25,168 nucleotides of DNA from a virus. The stretch is from IMG/VR virus record IMGVR_UViG_3300046491_000165, positions 1 through 25,168 of that record; one strand, written 5' to 3'. Positions 16,768-24,102 of the stretch are shown here, piece after piece. Made by a program: the position numbers and the translations under genes. The notes below the pieces were generated by a model. That model did not search any database, was not told the DNA's origin, and was given only the letters and a program-made list of their open reading frames with translations. How positions within the stretch are numbered: position 1 is the stretch's first letter; each line of letters opens with the position of its first letter.

Positions 16768-16841
16768 GCGTCACAAGCACTAAGGCGTCAAGGTGCTTAT
16801 GGTGCTTTCAGTGCTTTAGGCGCCTTGGTGCTATAGGTGCT
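16768..16841 (+). repeat. Half-site array A upstream of parA (candidate centromere/operator)
   Basis: Nine pentamers at 8-9 bp spacing: GCGTC at 16768, AGCAC at 16776, GCGTC at 16785, GTGCT at 16793, 16802 and 16811, GCGCC at 16820, GTGCT at 16828 and 16837. Start-to-start steps are 8, 9, 8, 9, 9, 9, 8, 9. AGCAC is the inverse of GTGCT. The array ends one base before the -35 box of the parA promoter. This layout suits cooperative binding by RHH dimers along one DNA face. It is not CRISPR (units too short). Iterons of an origin are an alternative, but no Rep gene lies in the window. Confidence 0.8.
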
Positions 16842-16842
16842 A

Positions 16843-16870
16843 TTGATTGATTCGCGCAACCCGTTATAGT
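16843..16870 (+). promoter_or_regulatory. parA promoter
   Basis: TTGATT (16843-16848) and TATAGT (16865-16870) are spaced by 16 bases, a good sigma70 promoter; the gene starts 45 bases after the -10. The half-site array abuts the -35, so autoregulation by the RHH partner is expected. Confidence 0.72.
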
Positions 16871-16915
16871 GCCCCCACTATCCAAGCCAGAATCACGCTT
16901 TCCCCAGGGGGTTAC

Positions 16916-17620
16916 ATGTCCAAGAATCAGCCAGCAACCCAGACACCTAGTGTCCCGCCGTTCGACCACACCGTTACCTACGCATTCCTCAACCAAAAGG
17001 GCGGCGCCGGTAAAACCACCAGTTCTGTCGGCTTCGGTGAGGCGATGGCGCTGGATGGTCACGATGTAGTTGTGGTGGACTCCGACCCGCAGGGCACTGC
17101 CCGTGACTATGAGGCAATGGGTATTTCCAACGATAAGCCGCTCGCGGTGCGCGTTGTTGGCATGGATCGCCCGGTGCTGGACAAGTCTGTACCGCCGATG
17201 AAAGAGCAGTTCCGCATTATCGACGGGGCGTCGAAGGCCAATGAACTGACTATCAGCGCCATCAAGGCCGCCGATATCATCATCATCCCTGTGCAGCCGT
17301 CCCCGCTGGACATGTGGGGCACCAGTGACCTGGTGGACCTGATCAAGATGAACATGGAAGCGCGCGAAGGCGGTAAGCGCCCGCTGAAGGCTTACTTTCT
17401 GATCACCCAGACCACGGAAGGTACGATTCTGGACGGCCTGGCAGAAGACGGCCTGTCGGGTTATGGCTTCCCCGTGCTGAAAACCCGATTGCACGACCTT
17501 GAGGACTACAAGAAAAGCGCCTTGGACGGCCGCACACCAATGACGGCCTATCCGCGCGGTGGCGCCGCCGCCGAGCTGCGCGCCCTCAAGGATGAAATCC
17601 TAGAGCTGTCTAGGCGCTAA
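16916..17620 (+). CDS. parA: ParA-family partition ATPase (type Ib)
   Basis: A 234-residue ATPase that segregates the plasmid. It has the deviant Walker A box KGGAGKTT (residues 28-35), the Walker A' strand VVVVDSDPQG (D57), and a Walker B-like strand IIDGAS (D103). The N-terminus is a short polar stretch with no helix-turn-helix domain, and the size is that of type Ib ParA proteins. The start is ATG 16916, just after AGGGGG; an in-frame upstream TTG/ATG extension would begin inside the promoter and is rejected. Its partner is the small RHH protein at 17722, with array B between them. Arrays of half-sites on both sides are the expected centromere. It should act on the nucleoid, hydrolysing ATP to move bound plasmid copies apart. 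Confidence 0.92.
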   Translation: MSKNQPATQTPSVPPFDHTVTYAFLNQKGGAGKTTSSVGFGEAMALDGHDVVVVDSDPQGTARDYEAMGISNDKPLAVRVVGMDRPVLDKSVPPMKEQFRIIDGASKANELTISAIKAADIIIIPVQPSPLDMWGTSDLVDLIKMNMEAREGGKRPLKAYFLITQTTEGTILDGLAEDGLSGYGFPVLKTRLHDLEDYKKSALDGRTPMTAYPRGGAAAELRALKDEILELSRR

Positions 17621-17668
17621 GGCGCCTACGTGTGTAAGGCGCTTATGGCACCAAGGCGCCTTTGTGCT
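17614..17668 (+). repeat. Half-site array B between parA and the RHH gene
   Basis: A more degenerate run of the same half-sites: GCGCT 17614, GCGCC 17622, GTGTG 17630, GCGCT 17639, GCACC 17648, GCGCC 17656 and GTGCT 17664, with steps of 8, 8, 9, 9, 8, 8. It begins inside the parA stop region. A TATGAT (17670-17675) directly after it could be a -10 for the RHH gene, but no good -35 pairs with it. The array may control the downstream partner separately from parA. Confidence 0.6.
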
Positions 17669-17721
17669 TTATGATGTTCCAAAGGCCGCCGGCCACCGTA
17701 TACCGAACCAGTAGGTGAAGA

Positions 17722-17940
17722 ATGAGCGACGAAAAACCTAAGCTACAGTCAGGCCGCCCGAGCGCTAAGGTTTCCAAGGAAAAGACACCGAAGGTCGAGG
17801 AAAAGGAAGGCATCGACCGCATGAACGTCCATTTCAAGGCCAAGAATGCCCGCAAGCTGCGCTTGTACGCGGCATCCTTGGGCAAGCGGCCGTCTGCCGT
17901 GCTGAATGAGCTGGTAGAAGCGTTGGAAATCGAAATCTGA
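17722..17940 (+). CDS. RHH centromere-binding partition protein (ParB/ParG/omega-type)
   Basis: A 72-residue basic protein downstream of parA. Residues 1-30 are disordered and rich in Lys, Ser, Pro and Glu. Residues about 32-72 fit a ribbon-helix-helix: ribbon RMNVHFKAK, helix A NARKLRLYAASLG, a turn with K-R-P-S, helix B AVLNELVEALEIE. Type Ib operons commonly end in such a protein, which binds arrays of short direct repeats as dimers and, through its flexible N-terminus, stimulates ParA ATPase. AGGTGA precedes the ATG closely. It is the obvious candidate to bind arrays A-D, including those at two distant promoters. Sequence identity to ParG or omega cannot be judged here. Confidence 0.8.
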   Translation: MSDEKPKLQSGRPSAKVSKEKTPKVEEKEGIDRMNVHFKAKNARKLRLYAASLGKRPSAVLNELVEALEIEI

Positions 17941-17962
17941 CGCGCGGGTAATTCCGCAACCC

Positions 17963-17989
17963 AAAAGGCGCCCGTGTGGCGCCTTTTTT
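17963..17989 (+). terminator. Terminator of the partition operon
   Basis: AAAAGGCGCC (17963-17972) pairs with GGCGCC (17978-17983) and then a TTTTTT run. A GTG inside it (17976) opens a longer frame of the next gene, but a start within a terminator is improbable. The downstream gene needs its own promoter, which I could not pinpoint; a hairpin (GCCCC/GGGGC, 18012-18029) lies in its leader. Confidence 0.88.
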
Positions 17990-18074
17990 GTGGGCGCCGT
18001 TTGGGCGGAAAGCCCCAGAAATTCGGGGCCCGTGGGGGCGATATCGTAGCGCTTTCAATTGGAGCGATACGCCC

Positions 18075-21000
18075 ATGGGTGACACGTTTTCAAACCTGCA
18101 GAGCGCCGCGCATTCCGGTGCTTTCGGCGCTGGCTCTAAGGTCAGCCCCACCCCCGAGCAGATCCGCGCGGGCAACTACGCCAAGGGCACCACTCGCGTG
18201 CACGGCATGCGCATCACCATCGAAACGCCCATGTTTCAGTCCCGGCGCGGCAAGCAGGACGCTAAGCCCTGGTCGGTCCTGTGCATGGCGCACTACGGCT
18301 ATATCAACGGCACCAAGGGCGCCGACGGTGATGCCATCGATATTTTCGTGGGCCCCATGCCCGAGAGCCTGAGCGTGTTCGTCGTCAACCAGGTGAACCG
18401 CGACGGCGCCTTTGACGAGCACAAGGTAATGCTGGGCTTCGCTGACGAGGAGTCGGCCCGTAACGCCTACATGAACAGCTATGAAAAGGGCTGGACCGGT
18501 CTGGGCAGCCTCACGGCCTGCAGCATCAAGCAATTCAAGTATTGGCTGAAGCACGGCGACCTGAGCAAGCCGCTTCAACCTGGTGACCTATCGAACGACG
18601 AGGCTTTGAGCATGAGCGATGTATTCGTGCGCTGGGAGGGCCAGCAAACACCTGTAGGAGCGAGCCTTACCGAGGTGATGTATGACCTGCGCAAGCACGA
18701 CCAAGACGGCTTGCTGATGGATAGCGCCACCCTGGCGGATATCAATGAGCACCTGGGCGAGGGCGAAATGCTCGATGCCATGGTGATCGAGCTGCAGAAG
18801 TTCGATCGCAAGGCTGGCCAGCTCCTGAAGGTGATGCAGGTGGCGGCCGAGGGCGTGAAGCCCACCGGCGTGGAAGTCTCCAAGCCATTCAAGAACCGCG
18901 GTACCACCCAGGTGGCCATGCTGTTCGCCATGGATGATGGCCAGAGCGTTTCGGTGTTCTTTCACAACCCGGACAGCACGCCGAACAAGCTGACGCCAAC
19001 CGACGAGCTGGTGAGCTGGAAGTGGGTGCTGAACAAAAAGGACATCACCATTACCGTCGCGCCCGAGAAGGGCCAAGACCTCAACCCGCGCGAAGTGGCG
19101 CGCCGCATTATGAAGTTGGTGCAGAAGAACAGCGCCAAGTTCATCAAAGCGAACGAAGGCAAGGCCGATCGGGATGCCAAGCTGGAGGAGCTGAAAGCCG
19201 CCGAGGCCAGCAAAACCACTGAGCTGGCCGACCTCGATGCCCAGGTAGCGGATCTGACTGCCCAGCTCGAAGCCAAGAAGGCAGCGCCGGCACCAGGTGC
19301 GGCCCCGGTGGTTGATGATGAGTCGTCGGTAGTGCTGAAAGGCCCGGCCGGCCCGGTCACTGTCGCCAAGACAAAGTATGTGGATACCGGTGAATGGGGC
19401 GTGAGCTGGGCCAGCACCGAGGTGGCCACCGCACCAAGCAAGGAGGAAGGCGTGGCCGTCGCTGAGCGCGTCATTGCGTCGGGCGCCGAGAACATTGGTG
19501 ACATGCGTGCCGCTGCCGCTGAGCCAGCCCCGGCTGATGACTCTGATGCCGGTTACATGGCCAAGTCCCTGGCGTCGGCGGACACCCTCAAGGCCCAGAT
19601 CGTCGCCTTGGGCGGCACCCCGTACACCGCGGCCGACTTCATGGCCAAGGTGAATGCCGGCGAATGGCAAGGCTTCAGCCTCTCCGAACTGCAGAGCAAG
19701 CTGGCCGAGGCGCAGTCTGACTTGGCCAAGGTTCAATCCGGCAATCTGACGCCGCGCCGCGTTGTCGGGAAAGGCGGCACCAAGAAAGGCGCCATTGCGT
19801 GGCTTACCGGCCGCATTGCTGCAGTACAAGCGGCCCTGGACGCCGACGGCTTCATGTACACCGTGAACGTGAGTAATTACACCTACCATCTGCGCGACCA
19901 GCTCAAGGCCCTGCAGGGCGCCTCAGAACCTGCGCCAGCCGCTAAGCCGGCACTGTCCACCGGCAGCACCATCCTGGAAGACTATGCCGGTGTGGCAGCG
20001 CTGGGATCGGCCACCGTGCTCAGTGTGGGCTCTGAAAACGTCTATTTCGACAAAGACGGCAAGCAGTACATGACGAAGTTGCTCAATACCGACGACTACG
20101 AGTCGAAGGTGGGCGAAGTGGTCGACCTGTCGGGCGTTGTCGATCCGTACACCGCGCCAGCGTATAAGCTGTCTTTCACTGAATGGGAAGGCAAGGTGTT
20201 AGAGGCGCTGGCGGAACTGATGGAAGTCAGCACCGGTGATGCCGATGGGATTGCCATGGGCCAGGCCGTTTTGGTGAAACAGCTTTACCGTGATAGCGCG
20301 GCGCCCGCCGAGGCTGCCCAAGCGATCAAGACCGCTGCCACCGAAACGCCAGAGCAGCAACGCATCGAGCGCCTGCTTACCATGCTGACCAGCGCCCAAA
20401 CGCGCCTGGCCGGTATGCAGCCTGGTGATGCCTTCTACGGCAACCTGGTGCGTGACATTGCCGACATGGCCAGTCAGCTATGGGATGCCGGCTACCGAGG
20501 TCCAGAAGCATCGGCGCAGAGCGTAAAGGAGGTTCCGCCGGTACCAGAAGTCCTCACGGGGCCGAACGGCGAGGAGTTCACAATCCTTACCGAGCCGACC
20601 ACGCTCTATCGCTCTGTCTCTCCACAGGAGTGGGAGCAGATTCAGAAGGATGGTGATATCAAAGGCGGCCTGAATGCCTTTAACCCGTGGGATAAGCGCC
20701 GCGAGGTGTTTTTCGGTGATGCGCTCAGCGATCGATTGATTGGCCAGGGTGAGGACATTAGCCGTCGGGCTGACTACTTTGTTCAAAATGGCGACCTATC
20801 CGAGCGCTATAGCGCTGTGCAGCGTGAGTTGAGTCAGGTGCGCATTGATACCGCCCTGCGTGCCAGTGAGCTGGGCTTTGACACTGTTGAGGATGTGCCT
20901 CGCATGGTGGCTTCGCGTGATCCGAAGCTGAAAGAGCTGTCGGCGCGCCGCACTGCAGCCAATGCCCTGGAAACCGAATTGCAGGTTGAGGGGCGCAAAC

Positions 21001-22790
21001 AATTCCATGCCAAGGTTGATGAGCTTAGGGCTGAAGATGAGGCCCGCGGTTATTCCTCTGTGATCCTGGAGACAAAGCCTATTACCGGCGCCCGTATCTA
21101 CCAGGGCAAGCATTCTGGTATGGGCGTTGAGGCCGAGTATGGCTTTGATTCCGGCGTCGTGAAGCTTGCCGATATCGTCAAAATCCGCCTGGTCAAAGAC
21201 AAAAAGGTGATCGACGACGCGCCAGCCCCTGAATCTGTCAGTCCGTCGCCAGCCATCGAGCCTGGCGCAGATGAGGACCAGGGCGAAATCGCGCCAGAAG
21301 GCCGGGAGAACACCGTTAAAACGGCCAAGGGCACGAAGGTGGCCACGGGGTTCAAGATCATTGAAGCCCGTAACCTGGTAATCAGCCACGAAGCCGACGG
21401 CACGGTAAACCCGGACTATCCGGCCGAGATTCAGCCGCGCGATCGCGCTCGCACCACTTCCCAGGCCTGGGTGCAGAAAACCGCCCGCAACCTCGATCCG
21501 GACAGCCTGGGGCGCACCCAGCGCGCTGACAGCGGCGCCCCGATCGTGGGCAAGGACCGTGTGGTGGAATCGGGCAACGGCCGCGCCATGGCCATCCGTG
21601 AGGCCTATCGCATTGGCCAGGCGGATGAATACCGCGATTGGCTGGTGGAGAACGCCGACTACTTCGGCGTGGACGTGGCCAAGATCAAGCGTATGAAAGC
21701 GCCGGTGCTGGTGCGTGTGCGTATCAGCGACGTGAACCGCGTGGAGTTCGCTGTGGAGGCCAACCAGGACGACAAGCTGGCCATGACCGCCACCGAGAAG
21801 GCCCGTAGCGATGCCAGGCGCCTGGATGCTGCCATGCTGGCCAAGTTGGCAGACGGTGACCTCAATAGCGCGGCAAACCGTGACTTTGTGGCGGCCTTCC
21901 TGCAGTCGCTTGGCGATGCCGAGGCGGCGCAGTACCTGACCACTGACGGCAAGCCCACCAGCGGCCTGATCAGTCGCCTGCAGGCTGCCTTGTTTGCTGG
22001 CGCCTACTCCGACGATCGCTTGCTTGAGCTCACCGCCGACGTGGCCAAGCCTGAGATTGCCAACATCGTGGCCGCCCTGAACAGCGCCGCCCCGGACTTC
22101 ATGCGCGCCAAGGAGCAGGACCGCGTGGGCGCCGAAACGGCCGGTGGCCAGGTAGTGGACTCGGTTGAACTGTCCCTGAACCAGGAGGCGGTAAACGCCA
22201 TCATTTCCGCGACCAACGTGCTGCGCCAGGCGAAGGAATCGGGCATGGGCCTGGAGGAGTTCCTACGCCAGGGCGACATGTTCGGCGGCACAGATCCGGC
22301 GGTGGCTGCCATGGCTCTGTTTATCCAGGCAAACAACCGCAGTGCCAAGCGCATGGGGACCGCGTTCAAGGCCATGGCCCAATTCGTGGAGAGCGAGAAC
22401 ACCCGTAAGCAGACCGCCGGCCTGTTTGGTGATGAGCCTGCCAGCTTTTCCGATATCGTCGCCGCGGCGAACCGGAAACTTGAACAGGAATACGGCGAAG
22501 GCTTGTTTGCGATCGACCAGGGCGATATGTTCGCAGCGCCCGCGCAATCCGCTGCGCCGGTACCAGCGCCCGCCCCGGAGCCAGACGAGGACGATCAATT
22601 GCAGAAAGCTAAAGCCTACTTAGACAGCCTGATTGAAGGCAGTGCCGACCTGGGAGCGCCTGCCCAGGTGCTGGAACGCCTGGAATCGATCTATGCGCAG
22701 TTCGGTGAGGGGGAGCTGAAAGACTTGTTTGAGGAGGCGTCCAACGCCTTCCGTGACTACGCCCTGAAGGTAACGGCAGGCGCGTTCTAA
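18075..22790 (+). CDS. Giant polyvalent protein: PPase-like, DarA-like, ART-like and DdrB/ParB-like modules
   Basis: A 1571-residue protein, starting at ATG 18075 with GGAG ten bases upstream. Modules in order: residues about 1-165, pyrophosphatase-like (GYINGTKGADGDAIDIFVGP, 75-94, and DEHKVMLGF); about 230-375, DarA-like (DGQSVSVFFHNPDSTP, then NPREVARRI and KNSAKF); coiled coil to about 420; several unidentified blocks; about 840-1035, ADP-ribosyltransferase-like (TLYRSVS with R846, EVFFGD, and AEYGFDSG with E1021); about 1085-1330, DdrB-like ParB domain (VVESGNGRAMAI, R1170, then VEFAVEANQDD); a helical C-terminus. Polyvalent proteins described by Iyer, Aravind and colleagues are injected with phage or conjugative DNA and counter host defences; that role is inferred here. 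Catalytic residues are candidates. Confidence 0.72.
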   Translation: MGDTFSNLQSAAHSGAFGAGSKVSPTPEQIRAGNYAKGTTRVHGMRITIETPMFQSRRGKQDAKPWSVLCMAHYGYINGTKGADGDAIDIFVGPMPESLSVFVVNQVNRDGAFDEHKVMLGFADEESARNAYMNSYEKGWTGLGSLTACSIKQFKYWLKHGDLSKPLQPGDLSNDEALSMSDVFVRWEGQQTPVGASLTEVMYDLRKHDQDGLLMDSATLADINEHLGEGEMLDAMVIELQKFDRKAGQLLKVMQVAAEGVKPTGVEVSKPFKNRGTTQVAMLFAMDDGQSVSVFFHNPDSTPNKLTPTDELVSWKWVLNKKDITITVAPEKGQDLNPREVARRIMKLVQKNSAKFIKANEGKADRDAKLEELKAAEASKTTELADLDAQVADLTAQLEAKKAAPAPGAAPVVDDESSVVLKGPAGPVTVAKTKYVDTGEWGVSWASTEVATAPSKEEGVAVAERVIASGAENIGDMRAAAAEPAPADDSDAGYMAKSLASADTLKAQIVALGGTPYTAADFMAKVNAGEWQGFSLSELQSKLAEAQSDLAKVQSGNLTPRRVVGKGGTKKGAIAWLTGRIAAVQAALDADGFMYTVNVSNYTYHLRDQLKALQGASEPAPAAKPALSTGSTILEDYAGVAALGSATVLSVGSENVYFDKDGKQYMTKLLNTDDYESKVGEVVDLSGVVDPYTAPAYKLSFTEWEGKVLEALAELMEVSTGDADGIAMGQAVLVKQLYRDSAAPAEAAQAIKTAATETPEQQRIERLLTMLTSAQTRLAGMQPGDAFYGNLVRDIADMASQLWDAGYRGPEASAQSVKEVPPVPEVLTGPNGEEFTILTEPTTLYRSVSPQEWEQIQKDGDIKGGLNAFNPWDKRREVFFGDALSDRLIGQGEDISRRADYFVQNGDLSERYSAVQRELSQVRIDTALRASELGFDTVEDVPRMVASRDPKLKELSARRTAANALETELQVEGRKQFHAKVDELRAEDEARGYSSVILETKPITGARIYQGKHSGMGVEAEYGFDSGVVKLADIVKIRLVKDKKVIDDAPAPESVSPSPAIEPGADEDQGEIAPEGRENTVKTAKGTKVATGFKIIEARNLVISHEADGTVNPDYPAEIQPRDRARTTSQAWVQKTARNLDPDSLGRTQRADSGAPIVGKDRVVESGNGRAMAIREAYRIGQADEYRDWLVENADYFGVDVAKIKRMKAPVLVRVRISDVNRVEFAVEANQDDKLAMTATEKARSDARRLDAAMLAKLADGDLNSAANRDFVAAFLQSLGDAEAAQYLTTDGKPTSGLISRLQAALFAGAYSDDRLLELTADVAKPEIANIVAALNSAAPDFMRAKEQDRVGAETAGGQVVDSVELSLNQEAVNAIISATNVLRQAKESGMGLEEFLRQGDMFGGTDPAVAAMALFIQANNRSAKRMGTAFKAMAQFVESENTRKQTAGLFGDEPASFSDIVAAANRKLEQEYGEGLFAIDQGDMFAAPAQSAAPVPAPAPEPDEDDQLQKAKAYLDSLIEGSADLGAPAQVLERLESIYAQFGEGELKDLFEEASNAFRDYALKVTAGAF

Positions 22791-22812
22791 GCCCCCTGCC
22801 CTACCAGCAACG

Positions 22813-22837
22813 AAGCCCGCCGCGTGCGGGCTTTTTT
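22813..22837 (+). terminator. Terminator after the polyvalent gene
   Basis: AAGCCCGC (22813-22820) pairs with GCGGGCTT (22826-22833), followed by TTTT. It lies between the polyvalent gene and the converging yoeB gene; its T tract favours termination of the + strand transcript. Confidence 0.88.
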
Positions 22838-22845
22838 GTGGGCGA

Positions 22846-23151
22846 TCAGTCGTAGTGGTACCGGCACGAAATGATCGTGAGGGTTCCGGCTTCAAAGAAG
22901 TAGACAAGGCGATGCTCTTTGTCGATGCGGCGGGACCAGTACCCGGTGAGGTCGCCTTTCAGCGGCTCAGGGCGGCCAATGCCTTTGAAGGGGGTGCGCA
23001 GGATGACGGCAATGAGCTTGTCGATTTCCCGATGTTTCTCAGGATCGGCATCGCTCCAGTGCTGATAGTCATCCCAGCCGTGAGGCAGGAATGAAACGGT
23101 GACGCTATCGCGGGCTTTAGTCTTGTTCTGCTGCTTCTTGCTCTGGGACAT
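22846..23151 (-). CDS. yoeB: YoeB-family mRNA interferase toxin
   Basis: A 101-residue toxin of the RelE/YoeB superfamily, which binds the ribosome and cuts mRNA at the A site. The match to E. coli YoeB is visible by eye: WDDYQHW, RTPFKGIGRPEPLK, GYWSRRIDKEHRLVY and a CRYHY C-terminus. The catalytic residues known from E. coli (E46, R65, H83, Y84) correspond to E62, R81, H99 and Y100, all present, so the toxin should be active. The first about 16 residues (Ser/Lys/Gln-rich) are an extra N-terminal tail. It is preceded on the same strand by the antitoxin gene and overlaps it by 35 bases, longer than the few bases usual in this family. Confidence 0.93.
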   Translation of the reverse strand: MSQSKKQQNKTKARDSVTVSFLPHGWDDYQHWSDADPEKHREIDKLIAVILRTPFKGIGRPEPLKGDLTGYWSRRIDKEHRLVYFFEAGTLTIISCRYHYD

Positions 23152-23407
23152 TTAACGGGATCTCCTTGGTGAAGGCTTTCCCGGCTTTGTGCAGAGCAAT
23201 GGATTCGCGTAGGCGTTTGGCGTTTCCCGCTGTGCCCAGAAGGTACAGGGTTTCTTCCATTGAGTTGAAGTCATCTAGTGAAAGCATAACCACAGCGTCA
23301 CCGCGTTGGCGGGTAATGATGGCCGGCTCGTGGTCGCGGCAAACATCATCCATTGTCTGCTTTAGGCCGGCGCGAGCCTGGCTAAAAGTAAGTACGTGCA
23401 TCTGCAT
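23117..23407 (-). CDS. yefM: YefM/Phd-family antitoxin
   Basis: A 96-residue antitoxin. The N-terminal half shows the YefM DNA-binding and dimerisation fold (TFSQARAGLKQTMDDVCRDH, then PAIITRQRGDAVVMLSLDDF and NSMEETLYLL), the C-terminal half a toxin-binding arm (AKRLRESIALHKAGKAF). It closely parallels E. coli YefM. It neutralises the YoeB encoded after it and represses their shared promoter. Two ATG codons six bases apart are possible starts; AAGGAA (23411-23416) is rather close to the first and rather far from the second (23401). Loss of the plasmid would leave stable toxin in the cell, so the pair adds to partition in keeping the element. Confidence 0.92.
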   Translation of the reverse strand: MQMHVLTFSQARAGLKQTMDDVCRDHEPAIITRQRGDAVVMLSLDDFNSMEETLYLLGTAGNAKRLRESIALHKAGKAFTKEIPLNVPEQEAAEQD

Positions 23408-23416
23408 AATTTCCTT

Positions 23417-23453
23417 CTCGGCAGTGCCGAGGCCTTACCAGGCAAAGCCTGGT
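23417..23453 (-). promoter_or_regulatory. Two tandem hairpins in the yefM leader
   Basis: Two perfect inverted repeats lie just before the antitoxin ribosome site: CTCGGC/GCCGAG (23417-23431, three-base loop) and ACCAGGC/GCCTGGT (23437-23453, three-base loop). The transcript from the promoter at 23565 would have a leader of about 120 bases holding both. They may act as operators, RNA structures or attenuation elements. An 11-codon ATG frame (23470-23435, minus strand) ends inside the second hairpin, but lacks a ribosome site. The rest of this 309-base gap holds the promoter below and array C. Confidence 0.5.
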
Positions 23454-23535
23454 GAGAGGATGTCCCGCATGTAACCGGGTTCTATTAGCTCAGGTAGACA
23501 GGCAGACAAATGCCCAGTCGTCTTTGAGTTCGGCA

Positions 23536-23565
23536 ATGGTACGTAACTTTGTACAACCTTGTCAA
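23536..23565 (-). promoter_or_regulatory. yefM-yoeB promoter with TGTACA operator core
   Basis: On the minus strand a consensus TTGACA (23565-23560) is followed after 18 bases by TACCAT (23541-23536). Between them lies TGTACA (23550-23555), the core hexamer recognised by E. coli YefM, so repression by the YefM-YoeB complex is likely. Confidence 0.68.
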
Positions 23566-23597
23566 TTTGGTCGGATGACGGCCGTTTGTCTTCGTGG

Positions 23598-23654
23598 GCG
23601 CCTTAGTGCTTTTGGTGCTAAAGGTGCTAAAGGTGCTTTAGTGCTAAAAGTGCT
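23598..23654 (+). repeat. Half-site array C upstream of the 23717 gene
   Basis: GCGCC at 23598, then GTGCT at 23606, 23615, 23624, 23633, 23641 and 23650. Steps are 8, 9, 9, 9, 8, 9, identical to the matching part of arrays A and D. This is the cleanest copy: six exact GTGCT units. The last overlaps the first T of the promoter -35 box. Confidence 0.82.
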
Positions 23655-23682
23655 TTACAGGGCGCAAATCCGGCACTACAGT
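23654..23682 (+). promoter_or_regulatory. Promoter of the 23717 gene
   Basis: TTTACA (23654-23659), 17-base spacer, TACAGT (23677-23682). The spacer is identical to that of the promoter at 24944, and both follow the same array, so the two are probably co-regulated. GGAG lies nine bases before the gene start at 23717. Confidence 0.75.
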
Positions 23683-23716
23683 AGGCTCGTCGAAACGAAC
23701 AACGGAGCAAGACGAG

Positions 23717-24034
23717 ATGACCACCAAGACCAGCCGCATCAACCCAATCAACACCGCTGCCGTGACCCATGAATGGGGCGTGGTGGACGCCAAAGGCCGC
23801 GTCATCGGCCTGCGCATCGACACTCGCGAGGTTGATTTTGTGGAGGTTGCCGACGGCGGCTGCTACTACCGCGTAGCTCCTGGTCACTACTTTTCCGCCA
23901 AAATGCAAACCACCAAAGACGGCAAGGCTTACGGCGCTACCCAGCCTGAGCACTACTTCGCAACAGCCGAGGAGCGTGCTACGGCCATCGTAAAGCGCCT
24001 GTCGGCAGCGATGAAAAAGACCGGCGCCATCTAA
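23717..24034 (+). CDS. Unknown accessory protein controlled by array C
   Basis: A 105-residue soluble protein that I do not recognise. The N-terminal half has a beta pattern (EWGVVDAKGRVIGLRID, then VDFVEVADGGCYYRVAPG), followed by a polar Lys/Thr segment and a helical C-terminus (ATAEERATAIVKRLSAAMKK). No signal peptide or membrane helix. It has its own promoter behind a half-site array and a terminator after it, so it forms a single-gene unit. Its control by the same sites as parA hints at a function tied to plasmid or phage maintenance or establishment, though nothing in the sequence shows what. Confidence 0.7.
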   Translation: MTTKTSRINPINTAAVTHEWGVVDAKGRVIGLRIDTREVDFVEVADGGCYYRVAPGHYFSAKMQTTKDGKAYGATQPEHYFATAEERATAIVKRLSAAMKKTGAI

Positions 24035-24050
24035 CCAACCCCGCCGCCTC

Positions 24051-24073
24051 AAGCCCCTTAACTGGGGCTTTGC
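24051..24073 (+). terminator. Probable terminator after the 23717 gene
   Basis: AAGCCCC (24051-24057) pairs with GGGGCTT (24064-24070) around a six-base loop, but the T run is short, so readthrough into the PAPS-reductase-like gene is likely; that gene has no clear promoter of its own. Confidence 0.62.
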
Positions 24074-24102
24074 CGGTACCAGAATTCAGCCAGAGCCAGC
24101 CC

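Noticed and set aside
16768-16841. Replication-origin iterons
   Set aside because: Not excluded, but no Rep protein, DnaA box or clear AT-rich melting region adjoins the arrays, and the same arrays occur at three promoters, which fits operators or centromeres better.
17976-18074. 33-residue N-terminal extension of the polyvalent protein from a GTG
   Set aside because: The GTG lies in the stem-loop of the partition terminator and has no ribosome site; ATG 18075 has GGAG upstream and begins the recognisable domain.
18588-19889. Minus-strand open frame of 433 codons under the polyvalent gene
   Set aside because: It is antisense to conserved modules, with His/Leu/Gly-rich composition typical of a shadow frame. 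The same applies to 1330-2244 and 2085-3113.
23478-23560. tRNA-like text (GGGTTC next to TAGCTCAGGTAG)
   Set aside because: The T-loop-like and D-loop-like motifs are in the wrong order and no acceptor, D or anticodon stem pairs up.
23598-23654. CRISPR array
   Set aside because: Units are about nine bases with no unique spacers of 30 bases or more, and no cas genes are present.
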